The notes: generated by a model from the letters alone, not told the origin. Shown: positions 29,038 to 38,824, numbered from the stretch's first letter. The stretch: 64,000 nt of DNA from Halopseudomonas xiamenensis (GCF_014219065.1 NZ_JACLGO010000012.1:1-64000); one strand, 5' to 3'. Program-made: numbers and translations.

Positions 29038-29139
29038 GCTGTCTCCTGTACACCACGCTATAAGAGGGCCGTTATCTTAGCAGGACAAGGCCCCGCCAGT
29101 CAGCGCCGATCTGCCCCGGCGGCGCCGAAACGGCAAGAT

Positions 29140-29634
29140 TCACCCCAGCAGCAACAGCCATTCGATGGCCAGCAGCGCCAGCAGGGCCATGAAACCGGCG
29201 AGTATGTCATCGAGCATGATGCCGAAGCCGCCGCCGACCTTGCGGTCCACCCAGCGGATCGGCCAGGGTTTCCAGATATCGAACAGGCGGAACAGTACAA
29301 AGCCGCCGAGCAGCCACAGCCAGCCGGGCGGCGCCAGCCACAGGGCGATCCACACGCCGACGAACTCGTCCCAGACGATGCCGCCATGGTCGTGCACGCC
29401 AAGGTCAGCAGCGGTACGGTGGCACAGCCAGATGCCCAGCAGGGTAGCCACGACCAGCACCGCCGCGTAACCACCGGGCGGCAGTTGCTGCCAGAGCAGC
29501 ACGAACGGCAGTCCGACCAGCGTGCCCCAGGTACCGGGGGCCTTGGGCATGGCGCCACTGCCAAAACCGAAGGCCAGGAAGTGAATGGGGTTGCGCCACA
29601 CCGAAGGTGGTGTCGGCGAGCGGGACTCAGTCAT
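29140..29634 (-). CDS. pgpA: Phosphatidylglycerophosphatase A
   Basis: A 164-aa membrane phosphatase converting phosphatidylglycerophosphate to phosphatidylglycerol. Conserved features are GSGAMPKAPGTWGTL at the N-terminus, the DEFVG motif, and FDIWKPWPI with the following DRKVGGGFGIMLDD loop. Start at 29634 overlaps the end of thiL by eight bases; the longer in-frame start lies inside thiL. Confidence 0.93.
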   Translation of the reverse strand: MTESRSPTPPSVWRNPIHFLAFGFGSGAMPKAPGTWGTLVGLPFVLLWQQLPPGGYAAVLVVATLLGIWLCHRTAADLGVHDHGGIVWDEFVGVWIALWLAPPGWLWLLGGFVLFRLFDIWKPWPIRWVDRKVGGGFGIMLDDILAGFMALLALLAIEWLLLLG

Positions 29635-30610
29635 CGGCGGACTCCTTGAAATGTTGGTAGCCGCCCTCTCCGGCGACAGCTTGATCATCCAGCCAGACAC
29701 CGACACCCGCCTCGACCCGGCCGATCACCGTGACCGGCCAGCCCTGCTGGCGCCAACCGTCAACCGCTGCGTGCTGCTCGGCCGGAAGGGTGAACAGCAG
29801 CACATAGTCATCACCGCCGCGCAGCTTCCACTCACGCTGCTGCTGCGGTGGCCAGGCCTGCAGCGCCGTGGAGCCGGGCAGCGTATCGGCCTGTAGATAC
29901 AGGGCAACAGCACTGGCCCGGGCCAGGTGACCGGCGTCCTGCAACAGGCCGTCGGAAATATCCATCGCCGCCGTGGCAATGCCGCGCAGCGCCATACCCA
30001 ACTCGCACTGCGCACGCGGACGCCAGAAGCGCGCCGCCAGGTAGTCCCGCTGCTCCCCGAGCCCCTGCGGCAATGCCTGCCCCAGCACTACCGCCAGCCC
30101 CGCGGCGCCGTCGCCCAGCGGCCCACCGACGCACAGCAGGTCCCCCGGCTGCGCGCCGCTGCGGCGCAGCGCCTGACCGCGCGGCACTTCACCGAACACG
30201 CTGATGCCGATATTCAACGGGCCGCGCGTGGTGTCACCACCGATCAGGCTGATGCGATGATCGACCGCGCATTGCGCCAGCCCATCGGAGAAGGACTGCA
30301 GCCAGTGCTCATCGACCCCGGGCAGGGTCAGGGCGAGGGTGAAGGCTTGAGGTGTGGCGCCCATGGCGGCAAGGTCGCTGACGGCAACGGCCAGCGCACG
30401 ATAACCGAGATCAGCCGGGCAGTGGGATTCAGGGAAGTGGACACCCTGTACCAGACTGTCGGTGGAAATCACCCACTGACAGTCCGGCCCGGGTTGCAGA
30501 ACAGCAGCATCGTCACCGATGCCGAGCACAACCGCAGCAGGATCGCCGGCCTGTTGCAGGACTGCGCGCTGAAAATAGCGACCGATCAGTCCGAACTCAC
30601 CCAGCGGCAT
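29627..30610 (-). CDS. thiL: Thiamine-monophosphate kinase
   Basis: A 327-aa ATP-dependent kinase making thiamin pyrophosphate from thiamin monophosphate. The N-terminal GEFGLIGRYF, the metal-binding GIGDDAAVL and the later DISDGLLQDAGHLA are diagnostic. It follows nusB by 20 bases in the nusB-thiL-pgpA order usual in gammaproteobacteria. Confidence 0.95.
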   Translation of the reverse strand: MPLGEFGLIGRYFQRAVLQQAGDPAAVVLGIGDDAAVLQPGPDCQWVISTDSLVQGVHFPESHCPADLGYRALAVAVSDLAAMGATPQAFTLALTLPGVDEHWLQSFSDGLAQCAVDHRISLIGGDTTRGPLNIGISVFGEVPRGQALRRSGAQPGDLLCVGGPLGDGAAGLAVVLGQALPQGLGEQRDYLAARFWRPRAQCELGMALRGIATAAMDISDGLLQDAGHLARASAVALYLQADTLPGSTALQAWPPQQQREWKLRGGDDYVLLFTLPAEQHAAVDGWRQQGWPVTVIGRVEAGVGVWLDDQAVAGEGGYQHFKESADD

Positions 30611-30630
30611 GTGCGGCGCTCCCTGGTAGC

Positions 30631-31119
30631 TCAGCGCCCCCGGCGGGACGCATTCACCTCGACGCTGCGCAGGCGCGGGGCCAGCTTGTCGAGGATGCCA
30701 TTGACGTATTTGTGCCCATCGGTGGCACCGAAGGTCTTGGCCATCTCGATGCCTTCGTTGATCACCACCTTGTAGGGCACGTCCACCCGACGGGTCATTT
30801 CAAACACGCCGATACGCAGGATGGCCAGCTCGATAGGGTCGACTTCGGCGATGCCGCGATCCAGCACCTGGCCCAGGTGGCCGTCGATCTCGTCGAGATT
30901 CTGCGGCACGCCCATCAGCAGTTCGCGGAAGTAGGCGCCGTCGGCATTGTCGAAGTCATACTCGGGATCGCTGCGCAGTTGCGCTTCGATATCGGTCAAC
31001 GACTGGCCGGCCATCTGCCAGGAATACAGCGCTTGCAGCGCCAGGCTGCGAGCCTTGCGACGCATGGCGTTGCGTGACTGCCCGCCGGAGCGCTTGGGTT
31101 TCGCGTCGTGGTCGGCCAC
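30631..31119 (-). CDS. nusB: Transcription antitermination protein NusB
   Basis: A 162-aa all-helical RNA-binding protein acting with NusE in rRNA antitermination. The family core [16 protein letters not shown] and [19 protein letters not shown] is present. A GTG start directly follows the ribH stop with no gap. Its basic N-terminal tail of about 20 residues is longer than in E. coli but ordinary for Pseudomonas. Confidence 0.95.
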   Translation of the reverse strand: MADHDAKPKRSGGQSRNAMRRKARSLALQALYSWQMAGQSLTDIEAQLRSDPEYDFDNADGAYFRELLMGVPQNLDEIDGHLGQVLDRGIAEVDPIELAILRIGVFEMTRRVDVPYKVVINEGIEMAKTFGATDGHKYVNGILDKLAPRLRSVEVNASRRGR

Positions 31120-31596
31120 TTAGGCCTCCAGCTGCTTGAGCACGCTGACCATTTCGATTGCCGACAGCGCCGCCTCGGCGCCCTTGTTGCCGGCCTTGGT
31201 GCCGGAGCGCTCGATGGCCTGCTCGATGCTGTCCACGGTCAGTACGCCGAAGGCAACCGGGATACCGGAATCGAGGGATACGGCGCCCACGCCCTTGACG
31301 CACTCGCCAGCGACATATTCGAAATGCGGAGTGCCGCCACGGATGACTGCGCCCAGGGTGATGATGGCATCGAACTGCTTGAGTTCGGCCACCTTGCGCA
31401 CCATCAGCGGAATCTCGAAGGCACCGGGAACCCGGACGATGGTGATGTCGGCTTCCTTGACTCCGTGACGCTTGAGGGTGTCGACAGCGCCGTCGACCAG
31501 GCTTTCAACCACGAAGCTGTTGAAGCGGCCGACAACCAGGGCATAGCGACCCTGTGCAGCGACGAAGTCGCCTTCGATGGTACGGATAGCAGTCAT
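31120..31596 (-). CDS. ribH: 6,7-dimethyl-8-ribityllumazine synthase
   Basis: A 158-aa lumazine synthase that condenses the ribityl-pyrimidinedione with dihydroxybutanone phosphate. Family motifs are [23 protein letters not shown] and the catalytic histidine in [14 protein letters not shown]. It immediately precedes nusB. Confidence 0.96.
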   Translation of the reverse strand: MTAIRTIEGDFVAAQGRYALVVGRFNSFVVESLVDGAVDTLKRHGVKEADITIVRVPGAFEIPLMVRKVAELKQFDAIITLGAVIRGGTPHFEYVAGECVKGVGAVSLDSGIPVAFGVLTVDSIEQAIERSGTKAGNKGAEAALSAIEMVSVLKQLEA

Positions 31597-31654
31597 ATCA
31601 ATCTCTCTTAAAGAACCGGCGGCGCGCCCGGGCGCCGCCGCGAAACCAATGCGT

Positions 31655-32749
31655 TTATTCGCAGGGCAGGTATTCTACTACTTCCAGGTCGAAGCCGGAT
31701 ATGGCATTGAACTTCATCGGCATCGACAGCAGGCGCATTTTCCGCACGCCCAGGTCACGCAGGATCTGCGAACCGGCCCCGACGGTATTGTAGGTCGTCG
31801 GTCGGCGCGGCGCCGTTTCGTCGCCAGCCAGTTGCTGCACGTGATGCAGCAGTTCGTCGCCTTCCATCTGGTTGCCCAGCAGCAGCACCACGCCATTGCC
31901 CTGCTCGGCCAGCTTGGCCATGGCCGCACGCAGGCTCCAGCGCCCCGGCTGCTTGACCATGAACAGGTCGCGCAGCGGGTCCATGTTGTGCACCCGCACC
32001 AGGGTCGGTTGCTCCGGCTCGATCTCGCCCAGGGTCAGCGCCAGGTGTACGGCATTTTCCAGACTGTCGCGGTAGGTCACCAGGTTGAAGGTGCCCAGTT
32101 CGGTATCCAGCGGCTGCTCGGACACGCGCTTGACCGTGCGCTCGTTGAGCAGGCGATAGTGGATCATGTCGGCGATGGTGCCGATCTTCAGTCCATGCTC
32201 CTCGGCAAAGGCCTCCAGCTCGGGGCGGCGGGCCATGCTGCCATCCTCGTTCATGACCTCGCAGATCACTCCGGACTCGCCGAAGCCGGCCATGCGCGCC
32301 AGATCACAGGCGGCTTCGGTATGTCCGGCGCGGGCCAGCACGCCGCCCGGCTGGGCCATCAGCGGGAAGATATGGCCCGGGCTGACGATATCCTCGGCTA
32401 CCGCATCGGTGGCCGCAGCCGCCTGCACGGTGCGCGCCCGGTCAGCAGCGGAAATGCCGGTGGACACGCCTTCGGCCGCCTCGATGGAGACGGTGAACTT
32501 GGTGCCGAAACCGGAGCCGTTGCGCTGTACCATCAGCGGCAGCTTGAGCCGCTCGCAGCGCTCCAGGCTCATCGGCATGCAGATCAGGCCACGGCCATAG
32601 CGGGCCATGAAGTTGATGTCCTCGGCCCGGCAGGCCTCGGCGGCCATGATCAGGTCACCTTCGTTCTCGCGGTCCTCGTCATCCATGAGGATGACCATCT
32701 TGCCGGCGCGGATATCTTCAATCAGTTCTTCAACAGTATTCAGTTTCAT
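31655..32749 (-). CDS. ribBA: 3,4-dihydroxy-2-butanone-4-phosphate synthase with degenerate GTP cyclohydrolase II domain
   Basis: A 364-aa two-domain protein. The N-terminal half (1-200) is an intact RibB, with the acidic loop [10 protein letters not shown] (23-32) and the [10 protein letters not shown] region. The C-terminal half (about 205-364) aligns to GTP cyclohydrolase II but lacks all three zinc cysteines: where RibA has SECLTG/RCDCG this reads [16 protein letters not shown]. It should make only dihydroxybutanone phosphate, with the separate ribA at 28426-29037 providing cyclohydrolase activity. The same split is known in Pseudomonas. Confidence 0.94.
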   Translation of the reverse strand: MKLNTVEELIEDIRAGKMVILMDDEDRENEGDLIMAAEACRAEDINFMARYGRGLICMPMSLERCERLKLPLMVQRNGSGFGTKFTVSIEAAEGVSTGISAADRARTVQAAAATDAVAEDIVSPGHIFPLMAQPGGVLARAGHTEAACDLARMAGFGESGVICEVMNEDGSMARRPELEAFAEEHGLKIGTIADMIHYRLLNERTVKRVSEQPLDTELGTFNLVTYRDSLENAVHLALTLGEIEPEQPTLVRVHNMDPLRDLFMVKQPGRWSLRAAMAKLAEQGNGVVLLLGNQMEGDELLHHVQQLAGDETAPRRPTTYNTVGAGSQILRDLGVRKMRLLSMPMKFNAISGFDLEVVEYLPCE

Positions 32750-32767
32750 ACGGCCCTCCCGGGCGCG

Positions 32768-33433
32768 TCAGGACTTCAAAAAGCCGTTATCGGCAAGGAA
32801 TGCCATGCTGATGCCACTGGCCGCACCGGACTCGGCGGCCTTGTCACCCAGCAGCAGGCGTTCAAGGTAACGGGCAATCACGTCTACCTCAAGGTTCACC
32901 GCGCGTCCTGGCTGGTAATCACCCATCACCGTTTCCTGCAGGGTGTGCGGCACTATATTCAGGTCGAATACCGCGCCATCAACGCCGTTGACCGTCAGGC
33001 TGGTGCCGTCCACGGTGATCGAGCCCTTTTCCGCTATATAGCGGGCCAGCGCTGCCGGCGCCTCGATACGAAAGCGCACCGAGCGTGCCTCTTCATCACG
33101 CGACAGCACCCTGCCGACACCATCCACGTGTCCGCTGACCAGGTGCCCGCCCAGCCGGGTGGTGGCGGTCAGGGCCTTTTCCAGGTTGACCCGGCTGCCC
33201 ACCTGCAGATCGACGAAGGCGCTGCGGCGCATGGTTTCCTGGCTGACATCGGCCCAGAAGCCATCGCCGGGCAATTCCACCACCGTCAGGCATACGCCGT
33301 TGACCGCAATGCTGTCACCCAGCCTGACATCGCCAAGATCCAGCTTGCCGGTCCTGACCTGAACCCGCACGTCGCCGCCACGCGGCTGCAGGCTGCCGAT
33401 CTGTCCAACTGCTTCGATTATCCCGGTAAACAT
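32768..33433 (-). CDS. ribE: Riboflavin synthase (alpha subunit)
   Basis: A 221-aa trimeric enzyme that dismutates two lumazines to riboflavin. Two internally similar beta-barrel halves are visible, starting MFTGIIEAVG and VNLEKALTATTRLGGHLVSGHVDG (given by ends). Start at 33433 has the canonical MFTGII and a GAGG site; the longer in-frame start adds ten residues. It is called ribC in some species. Confidence 0.95.
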   Translation of the reverse strand: MFTGIIEAVGQIGSLQPRGGDVRVQVRTGKLDLGDVRLGDSIAVNGVCLTVVELPGDGFWADVSQETMRRSAFVDLQVGSRVNLEKALTATTRLGGHLVSGHVDGVGRVLSRDEEARSVRFRIEAPAALARYIAEKGSITVDGTSLTVNGVDGAVFDLNIVPHTLQETVMGDYQPGRAVNLEVDVIARYLERLLLGDKAAESGAASGISMAFLADNGFLKS

Positions 33434-33515
33434 GTTCGCCTCGATTGAATGACAGGGGCGCAATTATAAGCAGGCTGGCGGCAGATCGACAGCACCAGCC
33501 GACCACCCGGCCCCT

Positions 33516-34649
33516 TCAGTCAGTCCCGACCGGCAGCGGTCGGGCGGTGATCCGCCAGTCATTGCCCACCGCCCGCAGGTCGGTGATGCGCACATCCATG
33601 GCCTCGGCCATGCTGTCGAAGGGTAGCTCCAGCAACGGCCGGGCGCGGCTGCCGAGCAGCCGCGGTGCCATGTAGACGATCAGCTCGTCGACCAGTCCGG
33701 CCTGCCAGAAGGCACCCGCCAGTGCTGCGCCGGATTCGATCAGTACCTCGTTGCAGCCGCGCCGGGCCAGCTCGGCCAGCAACTGCGCCAGGTCGACCCG
33801 GCCATGACTGCCGGGCAGGGCCAGCAGCTCGGCCTGGTGGGCCTGGTAGTCGGCTTCGCGCCCCGCCGTGTCGCTGCACACCACCAGCACCGCTCCGGGC
33901 TCACGGAACAGGCGCTGCGACAAGGGCACGCGCAGTCGCCCATCGATCAGCACCCGCAACGGCTGGCGCTGCGCTGCGGCCTGCGCCAGCTCTGGCTCCA
34001 GGCCCAGCTCGGCGGCCCGCACGGTCAACGCCGAATCATCCAGCAGCACGCTGTCGGCGCCGCTGACCACCGCGCCGCTGCGCGCGCGCAGGCGTTGCAC
34101 ATCGGCGCGGGCCTCGGCGCCGGTGATCCACTGGCTCTCGCCACTGGCCATGGCGGTGCGGCCATCCAGGCTCATCGCCAACTTGAGTCGCACCCAGGGC
34201 AGCCCCTGCTGCATGCGCTTGATGAAACCCGGATTGAGCTGGCGCGCCTCGGCCTCCAGCACACCACAACTGACCTCGATACCGGCGGCGTGCAGGCGCG
34301 CCAGCCCCTGGCCAGCCACCAGCGGGTTGGGGTCCTGCATGGCTGCCACGACCCGGCTGACCCCGGCGTTGATCAGCGCATCGGCGCAGGGCGGGGTCTT
34401 GCCGAAATGACTGCAGGGTTCCAGGGTGACGTAGGCGGTCGCGCCGCGCGCACGCGGGCCGGCCTGGCGCAGGGCATTGACTTCGGCATGGCCCTCACCG
34501 GCACGTAGGTGCCAGCCCTCGCCGACCAGCTCGCCGGCGTGGACCAGCACGCAACCCACCCGCGGGTTCGGCTCGGTGGTATACAGGCCACGCGCCGCCA
34601 GCTGGATGGCCCGGGCCATCCAGTCATGATCGGTGGGCAGTTCAGACAT
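33516..34649 (-). CDS. ribD: Bifunctional riboflavin deaminase/reductase RibD
   Basis: A 377-aa protein with an N-terminal deaminase domain carrying zinc ligands H54 (GHAEVNAL), C79 (EPCSHFG) and C88 (PPCADAL). A C-terminal NADPH reductase domain (about 150-370) follows, with MSLDGRTA and the [13 protein letters not shown] region ([10 protein letters not shown]). Start at 34649 overlaps the nrdR stop by eight bases. Confidence 0.95.
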   Translation of the reverse strand: MSELPTDHDWMARAIQLAARGLYTTEPNPRVGCVLVHAGELVGEGWHLRAGEGHAEVNALRQAGPRARGATAYVTLEPCSHFGKTPPCADALINAGVSRVVAAMQDPNPLVAGQGLARLHAAGIEVSCGVLEAEARQLNPGFIKRMQQGLPWVRLKLAMSLDGRTAMASGESQWITGAEARADVQRLRARSGAVVSGADSVLLDDSALTVRAAELGLEPELAQAAAQRQPLRVLIDGRLRVPLSQRLFREPGAVLVVCSDTAGREADYQAHQAELLALPGSHGRVDLAQLLAELARRGCNEVLIESGAALAGAFWQAGLVDELIVYMAPRLLGSRARPLLELPFDSMAEAMDVRITDLRAVGNDWRITARPLPVGTD

Positions 34650-35109
34650 CGCCCGGCTCGCCACGGGACAGGCGGTCGATTTCCTCGCGGAACTGGTTCA
34701 GATCCTGGAAGCGCCGGTACACCGAGGCGAAACGGATATAGGCCACCTCATCCAGTTGCTTGAGCTCGGCCATGACCATCTCGCCGACCACCATCGCCTT
34801 GATCTCGCGTTCACCGGTGGCCCGCAGGCGATGCTTGATACGCCCGAGCGCGGCCTCGATCTGCTCGACGCTGACCGGGCGCTTCTCCAGGGCCCGCAGC
34901 AGACCAGCGCGCAACTTGTCTTCATCGAACGGCTGGCGCCGGCCGTCCTGCTTGATGATGCGCGGCAGCACCAGCTCGGCGGTTTCAAAGGTGGTGAAGC
35001 GTTCCTGGCAAGCCAGACATTCCCGCCGGCGACGCACCTGGGCGCCATCGGCTACCAGCCTGGAGTCGATCACCTTGGTGTCATTGGCGCCGCAAAATGG
35101 ACAGTACAT
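34642..35109 (-). CDS. nrdR: Transcriptional repressor NrdR
   Basis: A 155-aa regulator of ribonucleotide reductase genes. The zinc ribbon uses C3, C6, C31 and C34, and the ATP-cone domain (about 48-138) follows. It begins MYCPFCG at 35109, as in the family, with AGGA upstream. It is the first gene of the leftward nrdR-ribD-ribE-ribBA-ribH-nusB row. Confidence 0.96.
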   Translation of the reverse strand: MYCPFCGANDTKVIDSRLVADGAQVRRRRECLACQERFTTFETAELVLPRIIKQDGRRQPFDEDKLRAGLLRALEKRPVSVEQIEAALGRIKHRLRATGEREIKAMVVGEMVMAELKQLDEVAYIRFASVYRRFQDLNQFREEIDRLSRGEPGDV

Positions 35110-35202
35110 GGCAGAATTCCTGTTGGGCAAGCAGCGGGCATCTTACCCCGATGTCCGTCACGGTTAAATGCCTGCCCGCCTGCCGATACGCCCGCGCCGG
35201 AC

Positions 35203-36702
35203 TCACAGCTGGACCGGCGCGGGAATATGGCTGTCCCTCAACTTGCGCTTGGCCACCTTGCCATTGTCATCCCGGGGCAACTGCTCGACGAAGCGCACCT
35301 CCCTCGGCGTCTTGTAGCCCGCCAGGTGCTGGCGCACATGGGCGCGCACCGCCTCAGCGTCCAGTTGCGGATCAGTGCTGGCCACCACCGCCACCAGCGC
35401 CTCGCCGTATTCCGCATCAGGCACGCCGAACACCGCGCAATCGGCAATGCCGGGCATACCGATCAGCACGTGCTCGATTTCCGCCGGATAGATATTCACG
35501 CCACCGGAAATGACCATGTCCGAGGACCGGTCGCAGACGTACAGATAGCCATCGTCGTCCAGGTAGCCGATATCGCCGACACTGACCAGCTCACCCCGCC
35601 CAGCCCTGGCGCGCGCCTGGGGATTGTTGGCATAGGTGAAATCCGTCACCGCCGGCTGGTGCACGTAGATCACCCCCGGCTGGCCAGTGGCGCATTCGTT
35701 GCCATCGGCGTCGATGATGTGGATGCGCGCATCGCCGATCGGCCGGCCGACGCTGGCCGGCTTGAGCCGGGCCGAGGCCGGGTCCTGGATGGTGATCATC
35801 CCAGTCTCGCTGGAAGCGTAGGTCTCATGGATCACCGGGCCCCACCAGTCGAGCATCGCCTGCTTCAGCTCCGGTGCGCAGGGTGCCCCGGTGCAGGCGA
35901 CGAAGCGCAGCGATGACAGGTCGTAGCGTGCCCGCACCTGCTCGGGCAGCCGCAGCAGGCGCACGTACATGATCGGCACCAGGAACAGCGTATCGATGCG
36001 GTGCCGCTCGATCAGCTCCAGGGTCTGCTCGGCATCGAAGCGCGGCATCAGTACCAGGGTTTCCGCCTGTTGCAGGGCCTGCTGGGTGAAGGAGCCCGGG
36101 GCACTGTGGTACAGCGGCGCGGAGACCAGGGCACGCACGCCCGGGCGAATGCCCCAGGCGCTCTCGACCATCCGGCTCATGCGCTGGCGCAACTGTTCCG
36201 CCTGTTCCGGCGCTGGCGGCAACCGCAGGACGCCCTTGGGCCGGCCCGTAGTACCGGAGGTGTAGGCCATCTGCATGCGCGGCGTGCGCGGCGGGCCTGC
36301 ATAGGGGGCCTGGTTTTCCAGCCAGCTCTGGTAATCCTTTTCCTGCCCCTGCAGCGCACCCGGCTCGGCACCCACCACCAGCACCACCACCTGCGCAGGA
36401 ATGACCCCGCGCACCTGCTCCAGCAGGTCCGCTTCGATCAGCAGCACCTTGGCACCGGAGTCATTGAGGATGTACCCCACCTCATCAGCCTTGAAATGCC
36501 AGTTGATCGGGCAGTAGTAACAACCGGCAATCTGGCCGGCCTGGATGGCATCGACAAAGGGCAGGCTGTTGCGCAGCATCAGCGCAATCACATCACCCTC
36601 CTCGACTCCCAGGCGAGCCAGGCCGCCGGACAGTTGCCAGCCGCGCTGCTCGACCTGCTCGGGGCTCAGCCGGGAGCCGGAAAAAAACAGTTCTGCGGTC
36701 AT
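35203..36702 (-). CDS. AMP-binding acyl-CoA synthetase
   Basis: A 499-aa member of the ANL superfamily that activates a carboxylic acid as the acyl-adenylate and then the CoA thioester. Core motifs: MAYTSGTTGRPKGVLR (phosphate loop), YASSETGMITIQD, GDIGYLDDDGYLYVCDRSSDMVISGG (cited in part: GYLYVCDRSSD, SGGVNIYP) and the C-terminal lysine in DDNGKVAKRKLRD. It resembles bile-acid/short-chain-specific ligases more than FadD. Substrate unknown. Start MTAELFFSG is favoured because earlier in-frame starts run into the divergent methyltransferase region. Confidence 0.85.
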   Translation of the reverse strand: MTAELFFSGSRLSPEQVEQRGWQLSGGLARLGVEEGDVIALMLRNSLPFVDAIQAGQIAGCYYCPINWHFKADEVGYILNDSGAKVLLIEADLLEQVRGVIPAQVVVLVVGAEPGALQGQEKDYQSWLENQAPYAGPPRTPRMQMAYTSGTTGRPKGVLRLPPAPEQAEQLRQRMSRMVESAWGIRPGVRALVSAPLYHSAPGSFTQQALQQAETLVLMPRFDAEQTLELIERHRIDTLFLVPIMYVRLLRLPEQVRARYDLSSLRFVACTGAPCAPELKQAMLDWWGPVIHETYASSETGMITIQDPASARLKPASVGRPIGDARIHIIDADGNECATGQPGVIYVHQPAVTDFTYANNPQARARAGRGELVSVGDIGYLDDDGYLYVCDRSSDMVISGGVNIYPAEIEHVLIGMPGIADCAVFGVPDAEYGEALVAVVASTDPQLDAEAVRAHVRQHLAGYKTPREVRFVEQLPRDDNGKVAKRKLRDSHIPAPVQL

Positions 36703-36881
36703 TGTTTTCTCTCTTGTGCTATCGCCGAAACCGAACGATTGACTATAGACACAGGCCAGCCCATCGACAATGACAGTCGAGCCGACCAGACTGTTGCCAG
36801 AAAGACCATAATCGATGGCCATTCGTATCCTGCCGCCAGCGCAGGCTACAATGCCCGCTGCGCACCATCCGGATATCCAGT

Positions 36882-37535
36882 ATGCCGCTCGACCAGTTGC
36901 ACCAGACCCTGCATCGAATCCTGCCCGATGCCCAACTGCAACCAACCAGCCTGCCTGGTCTGCCCCAGCTGCGGCTGTGGCTGCTGGACCCGGCCAACCT
37001 GGACCGCGCCTTCGCCAGCGAGGAAACCCAGCGCCTGCTCGAACAGCCGCCCTACTGGGGTTTCTGCTGGGGCAGTGGTCTGGCCCTGGCCCGCTGGGTG
37101 CTGGATAACCCCGAGCGGGTGCGTGGCAAGCGGGTGCTGGATTTCGGCAGCGGTTCAGGCATAGTCGCGCTGGCCTGCAGCGCGGCTGGCGCCCAGCTCA
37201 GTATCGCCTGCGATCTGGATCAGCCGGCACAGCTGGCTGCGGCGCTGAACGCCGAACTCAACGGCCTGCCCCTGGTGCTGGCCGATGATTATTTCAAGGT
37301 CGCCGGCGAGCTGGACCTGATTCTCGCCGCCGATGTCCTCTACGACCGCGATAACCATGGTTTCCTCGAACACTTCCGCGGTCGCGCCACCGAGGTGCTG
37401 GTCGCCGACTCGCGGGTGCGTGACCTGCAACACCCCGGCTACCACAGGCTGGCGACGCTGGCCGGGCAAACCTGGCCGGATCTGGGCGAGCCCGCCGAGT
37501 TCCGCCAGGTCGCCCTGTACCAGGCCATGGCTTGA
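36882..37535 (+). CDS. Class I SAM-dependent methyltransferase
   Basis: A 217-aa methyltransferase with motif I VLDFGSGSGIVALA (about 84-97), an acidic residue after the second strand (CDLD) and the substrate loop region LAADVLYDRD. It resembles the METTL20/ETFBKMT-like protein-lysine methyltransferases that act on electron-transfer flavoprotein, but the target is inferred. Divergent from the acyl-CoA synthetase gene and 56 bases upstream of cnoX. Confidence 0.8.
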   Translation: MPLDQLHQTLHRILPDAQLQPTSLPGLPQLRLWLLDPANLDRAFASEETQRLLEQPPYWGFCWGSGLALARWVLDNPERVRGKRVLDFGSGSGIVALACSAAGAQLSIACDLDQPAQLAAALNAELNGLPLVLADDYFKVAGELDLILAADVLYDRDNHGFLEHFRGRATEVLVADSRVRDLQHPGYHRLATLAGQTWPDLGEPAEFRQVALYQAMA

Positions 37536-37591
37536 TAATCGGCCCGGCGCCCTCACATACAACTGCAAGCCTCTTCGACCCAGGACCCAGC

Positions 37592-38470
37592 ATGAGCCAG
37601 TCACCCTACATATTCGATGTCAGCACCGAGACCTTCGACCAATACGTCATCGAAAACTCCCATCACAAACCGGTGCTGGTGGACTTCTGGGCCGAGTGGT
37701 GCGCGCCGTGCAAAGCGCTGATGCCAGTGCTGGCGAACATCACCGAAAGCTACGCCGGCGAACTGCTGCTGGCCAAGGTCAACTGCGACGAACAGGCGGC
37801 CCTGAGCGAACGCTTCGGCATTCGCAGCCTGCCGACCGTGGTGCTGTTCAAGGATGGCCAGCCGGTGGACGGCTTCGCTGGCATCCAGCCGGAAAGCGCC
37901 ATACGCGGCATGCTCGAACCGCATGTCGCCGAACCAGCGACAGAGCCGCAACCCGCCGAGGATACCGCGGCAGCGGTCGAGGCGCTGCTGGAAGCCGGCC
38001 AGCCCGAACAGGCCATCGCCCTGCTGCAACCGGCACTGGCCGAGCACAGCGACGACGCCCTGCTGTTACTGCTGGCCCGCGCGCTGATCGCCAGCGCCCA
38101 GCACGATGACGCCGAGACGGTACTGACCTCGATCCAGGACCAGGAAAGCCACAAACAGGGCATCGCCGGCCTGCGCGCCGCCCTCGGCTTCGCCCGCCAG
38201 GCGAGCGAGTTTCCCGCCAGCGCACTGCTGGCCGAGCGACTGCAGAACAACCCCGAGGACAGCGAAGCAGCTTACCAACTGGCGATCCAGCAGCTCGCCG
38301 GGCAACAGCACCAGGCCGCGCTGGAAGGCCTGCTGCGCTTGATGCAACGCGACCGCGGCTATGCCGACAACAGCCCGCAACGTACCCTGCTGCAGACCTT
38401 TGAACTGCTGGGCAATGATCACCCGCTGAGCATCAGCTACCGGCGCAAGCTGTACCAATTGCTCTACTGA
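37592..38470 (+). CDS. cnoX: Thioredoxin-like co-chaperone CnoX (YbbN)
   Basis: A 292-aa protein with an N-terminal thioredoxin domain (about 8-112) and a C-terminal TPR-like helical region (about 120-290). CnoX protects proteins from hypochlorous acid and hands them to GroEL. The thioredoxin motif is a full WCAPCK (C37, C40), so redox activity is likely, unlike E. coli CnoX, which lacks the classical pair. Start at 37592 has AGGA upstream. It is the last core gene before the accessory island. Confidence 0.88.
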   Translation: MSQSPYIFDVSTETFDQYVIENSHHKPVLVDFWAEWCAPCKALMPVLANITESYAGELLLAKVNCDEQAALSERFGIRSLPTVVLFKDGQPVDGFAGIQPESAIRGMLEPHVAEPATEPQPAEDTAAAVEALLEAGQPEQAIALLQPALAEHSDDALLLLLARALIASAQHDDAETVLTSIQDQESHKQGIAGLRAALGFARQASEFPASALLAERLQNNPEDSEAAYQLAIQQLAGQQHQAALEGLLRLMQRDRGYADNSPQRTLLQTFELLGNDHPLSISYRRKLYQLLY

Positions 38471-38474
38471 GTGG

Positions 38475-38517
38475 TTGACAAGAGGCTTGGCCGCTCGCGA
38501 GCCAGGCCTCTTGTCAA
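38475..38517. repeat. Long inverted repeat after cnoX
   Basis: Perfect 12-bp arms TTGACAAGAGGC (38475-38486) and GCCTCTTGTCAA (38506-38517). The 19-base loop contains a further TGGC/GCCA pair. It starts four bases after the cnoX stop and probably ends or stabilises that transcript. There is no T-run. It is the first of three hairpins in a row at the left edge of the island. Confidence 0.75.
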
Positions 38518-38524
38518 ACCCCGG

Positions 38525-38548
38525 GTTGTCGAGCGCCTGCTCGACAAC
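38525..38548. repeat. Second hairpin at island border
   Basis: Perfect 10-bp stem GTTGTCGAGC (38525-38534) / GCTCGACAAC (38539-38548) with a GCCT loop, eight bases after the first inverted repeat. No T-run follows; a C-run does. Confidence 0.7.
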
Positions 38549-38571
38549 AGCCCCCCTGCCTGCTGAAAGCT

Positions 38572-38606
38572 GGCGTAGCACCCGAACGTGGACCGGGCGC
38601 TACGCC
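38572..38606. repeat. Third hairpin at island border
   Basis: Perfect 8-bp arms GGCGTAGC (38572-38579) and GCTACGCC (38599-38606) with a 19-base loop. The stretch from here to 38785 (about 180 bases) holds no gene that I can support; it may be the remains of an insertion. Confidence 0.6.
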
Positions 38607-38791
38607 CCCAGGTTTGTTGCCCCCAGCTAAAGCCGACTACAGCGTTCGCATCTCTCATTTTGCGCCTTCTGCGGCGTTCCGATTCGCTTTTCTGCTCTTC
38701 TGCAAGGCAAGCATGGAATAGAGCAAACATGCGCTCTAGAGGCACCCGTGCGCTTGCCAGAAAATATGATTAGCAGTATTGCAATTAAATG

Positions 38792-38809
38792 TTTGACCAT
38801 TTGGCAAAA
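38792..38809. promoter_or_regulatory. RutR-like operator O1, upstream of cofG
   Basis: Imperfect palindrome TTTGACC-ATTT-GGCAAAA. The RutR consensus, as I recall it, is TTGACCA-nn-TGGTCAA, and 12 of 14 defined positions fit here or are conservatively close. It overlaps the -35 of the proposed cofG promoter. It shares the pattern TTTKACC-NTTT-GGNAAAA with O2 (33 bases downstream) and O3 (54648-54665). The TetR gene at 46752-47432 is the obvious binder. Confidence 0.65.
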
Positions 38810-38822
38810 TCAGGTCTATTCT
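38793..38822 (+). promoter_or_regulatory. Proposed promoter of the F420 operon
   Basis: TTGACC (38793-38798) and TATTCT (38817-38822) with an 18-base spacer. O1 covers the -35 and O2 begins two bases past the -10, so a bound repressor would block both polymerase entry and the start site. Confidence 0.5.
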
Positions 38823-38824
38823 GT

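Noticed and set aside
31577-33448. 623-codon open frame on the plus strand
   Set aside because: Antisense to ribBA and ribE, both of which have full family motifs.
32750-33515. FMN riboswitch in the riboflavin region
   Set aside because: The gaps before ribBA and ribE are too short (18 and about 80 bases) and show no conserved RFN-element segments.
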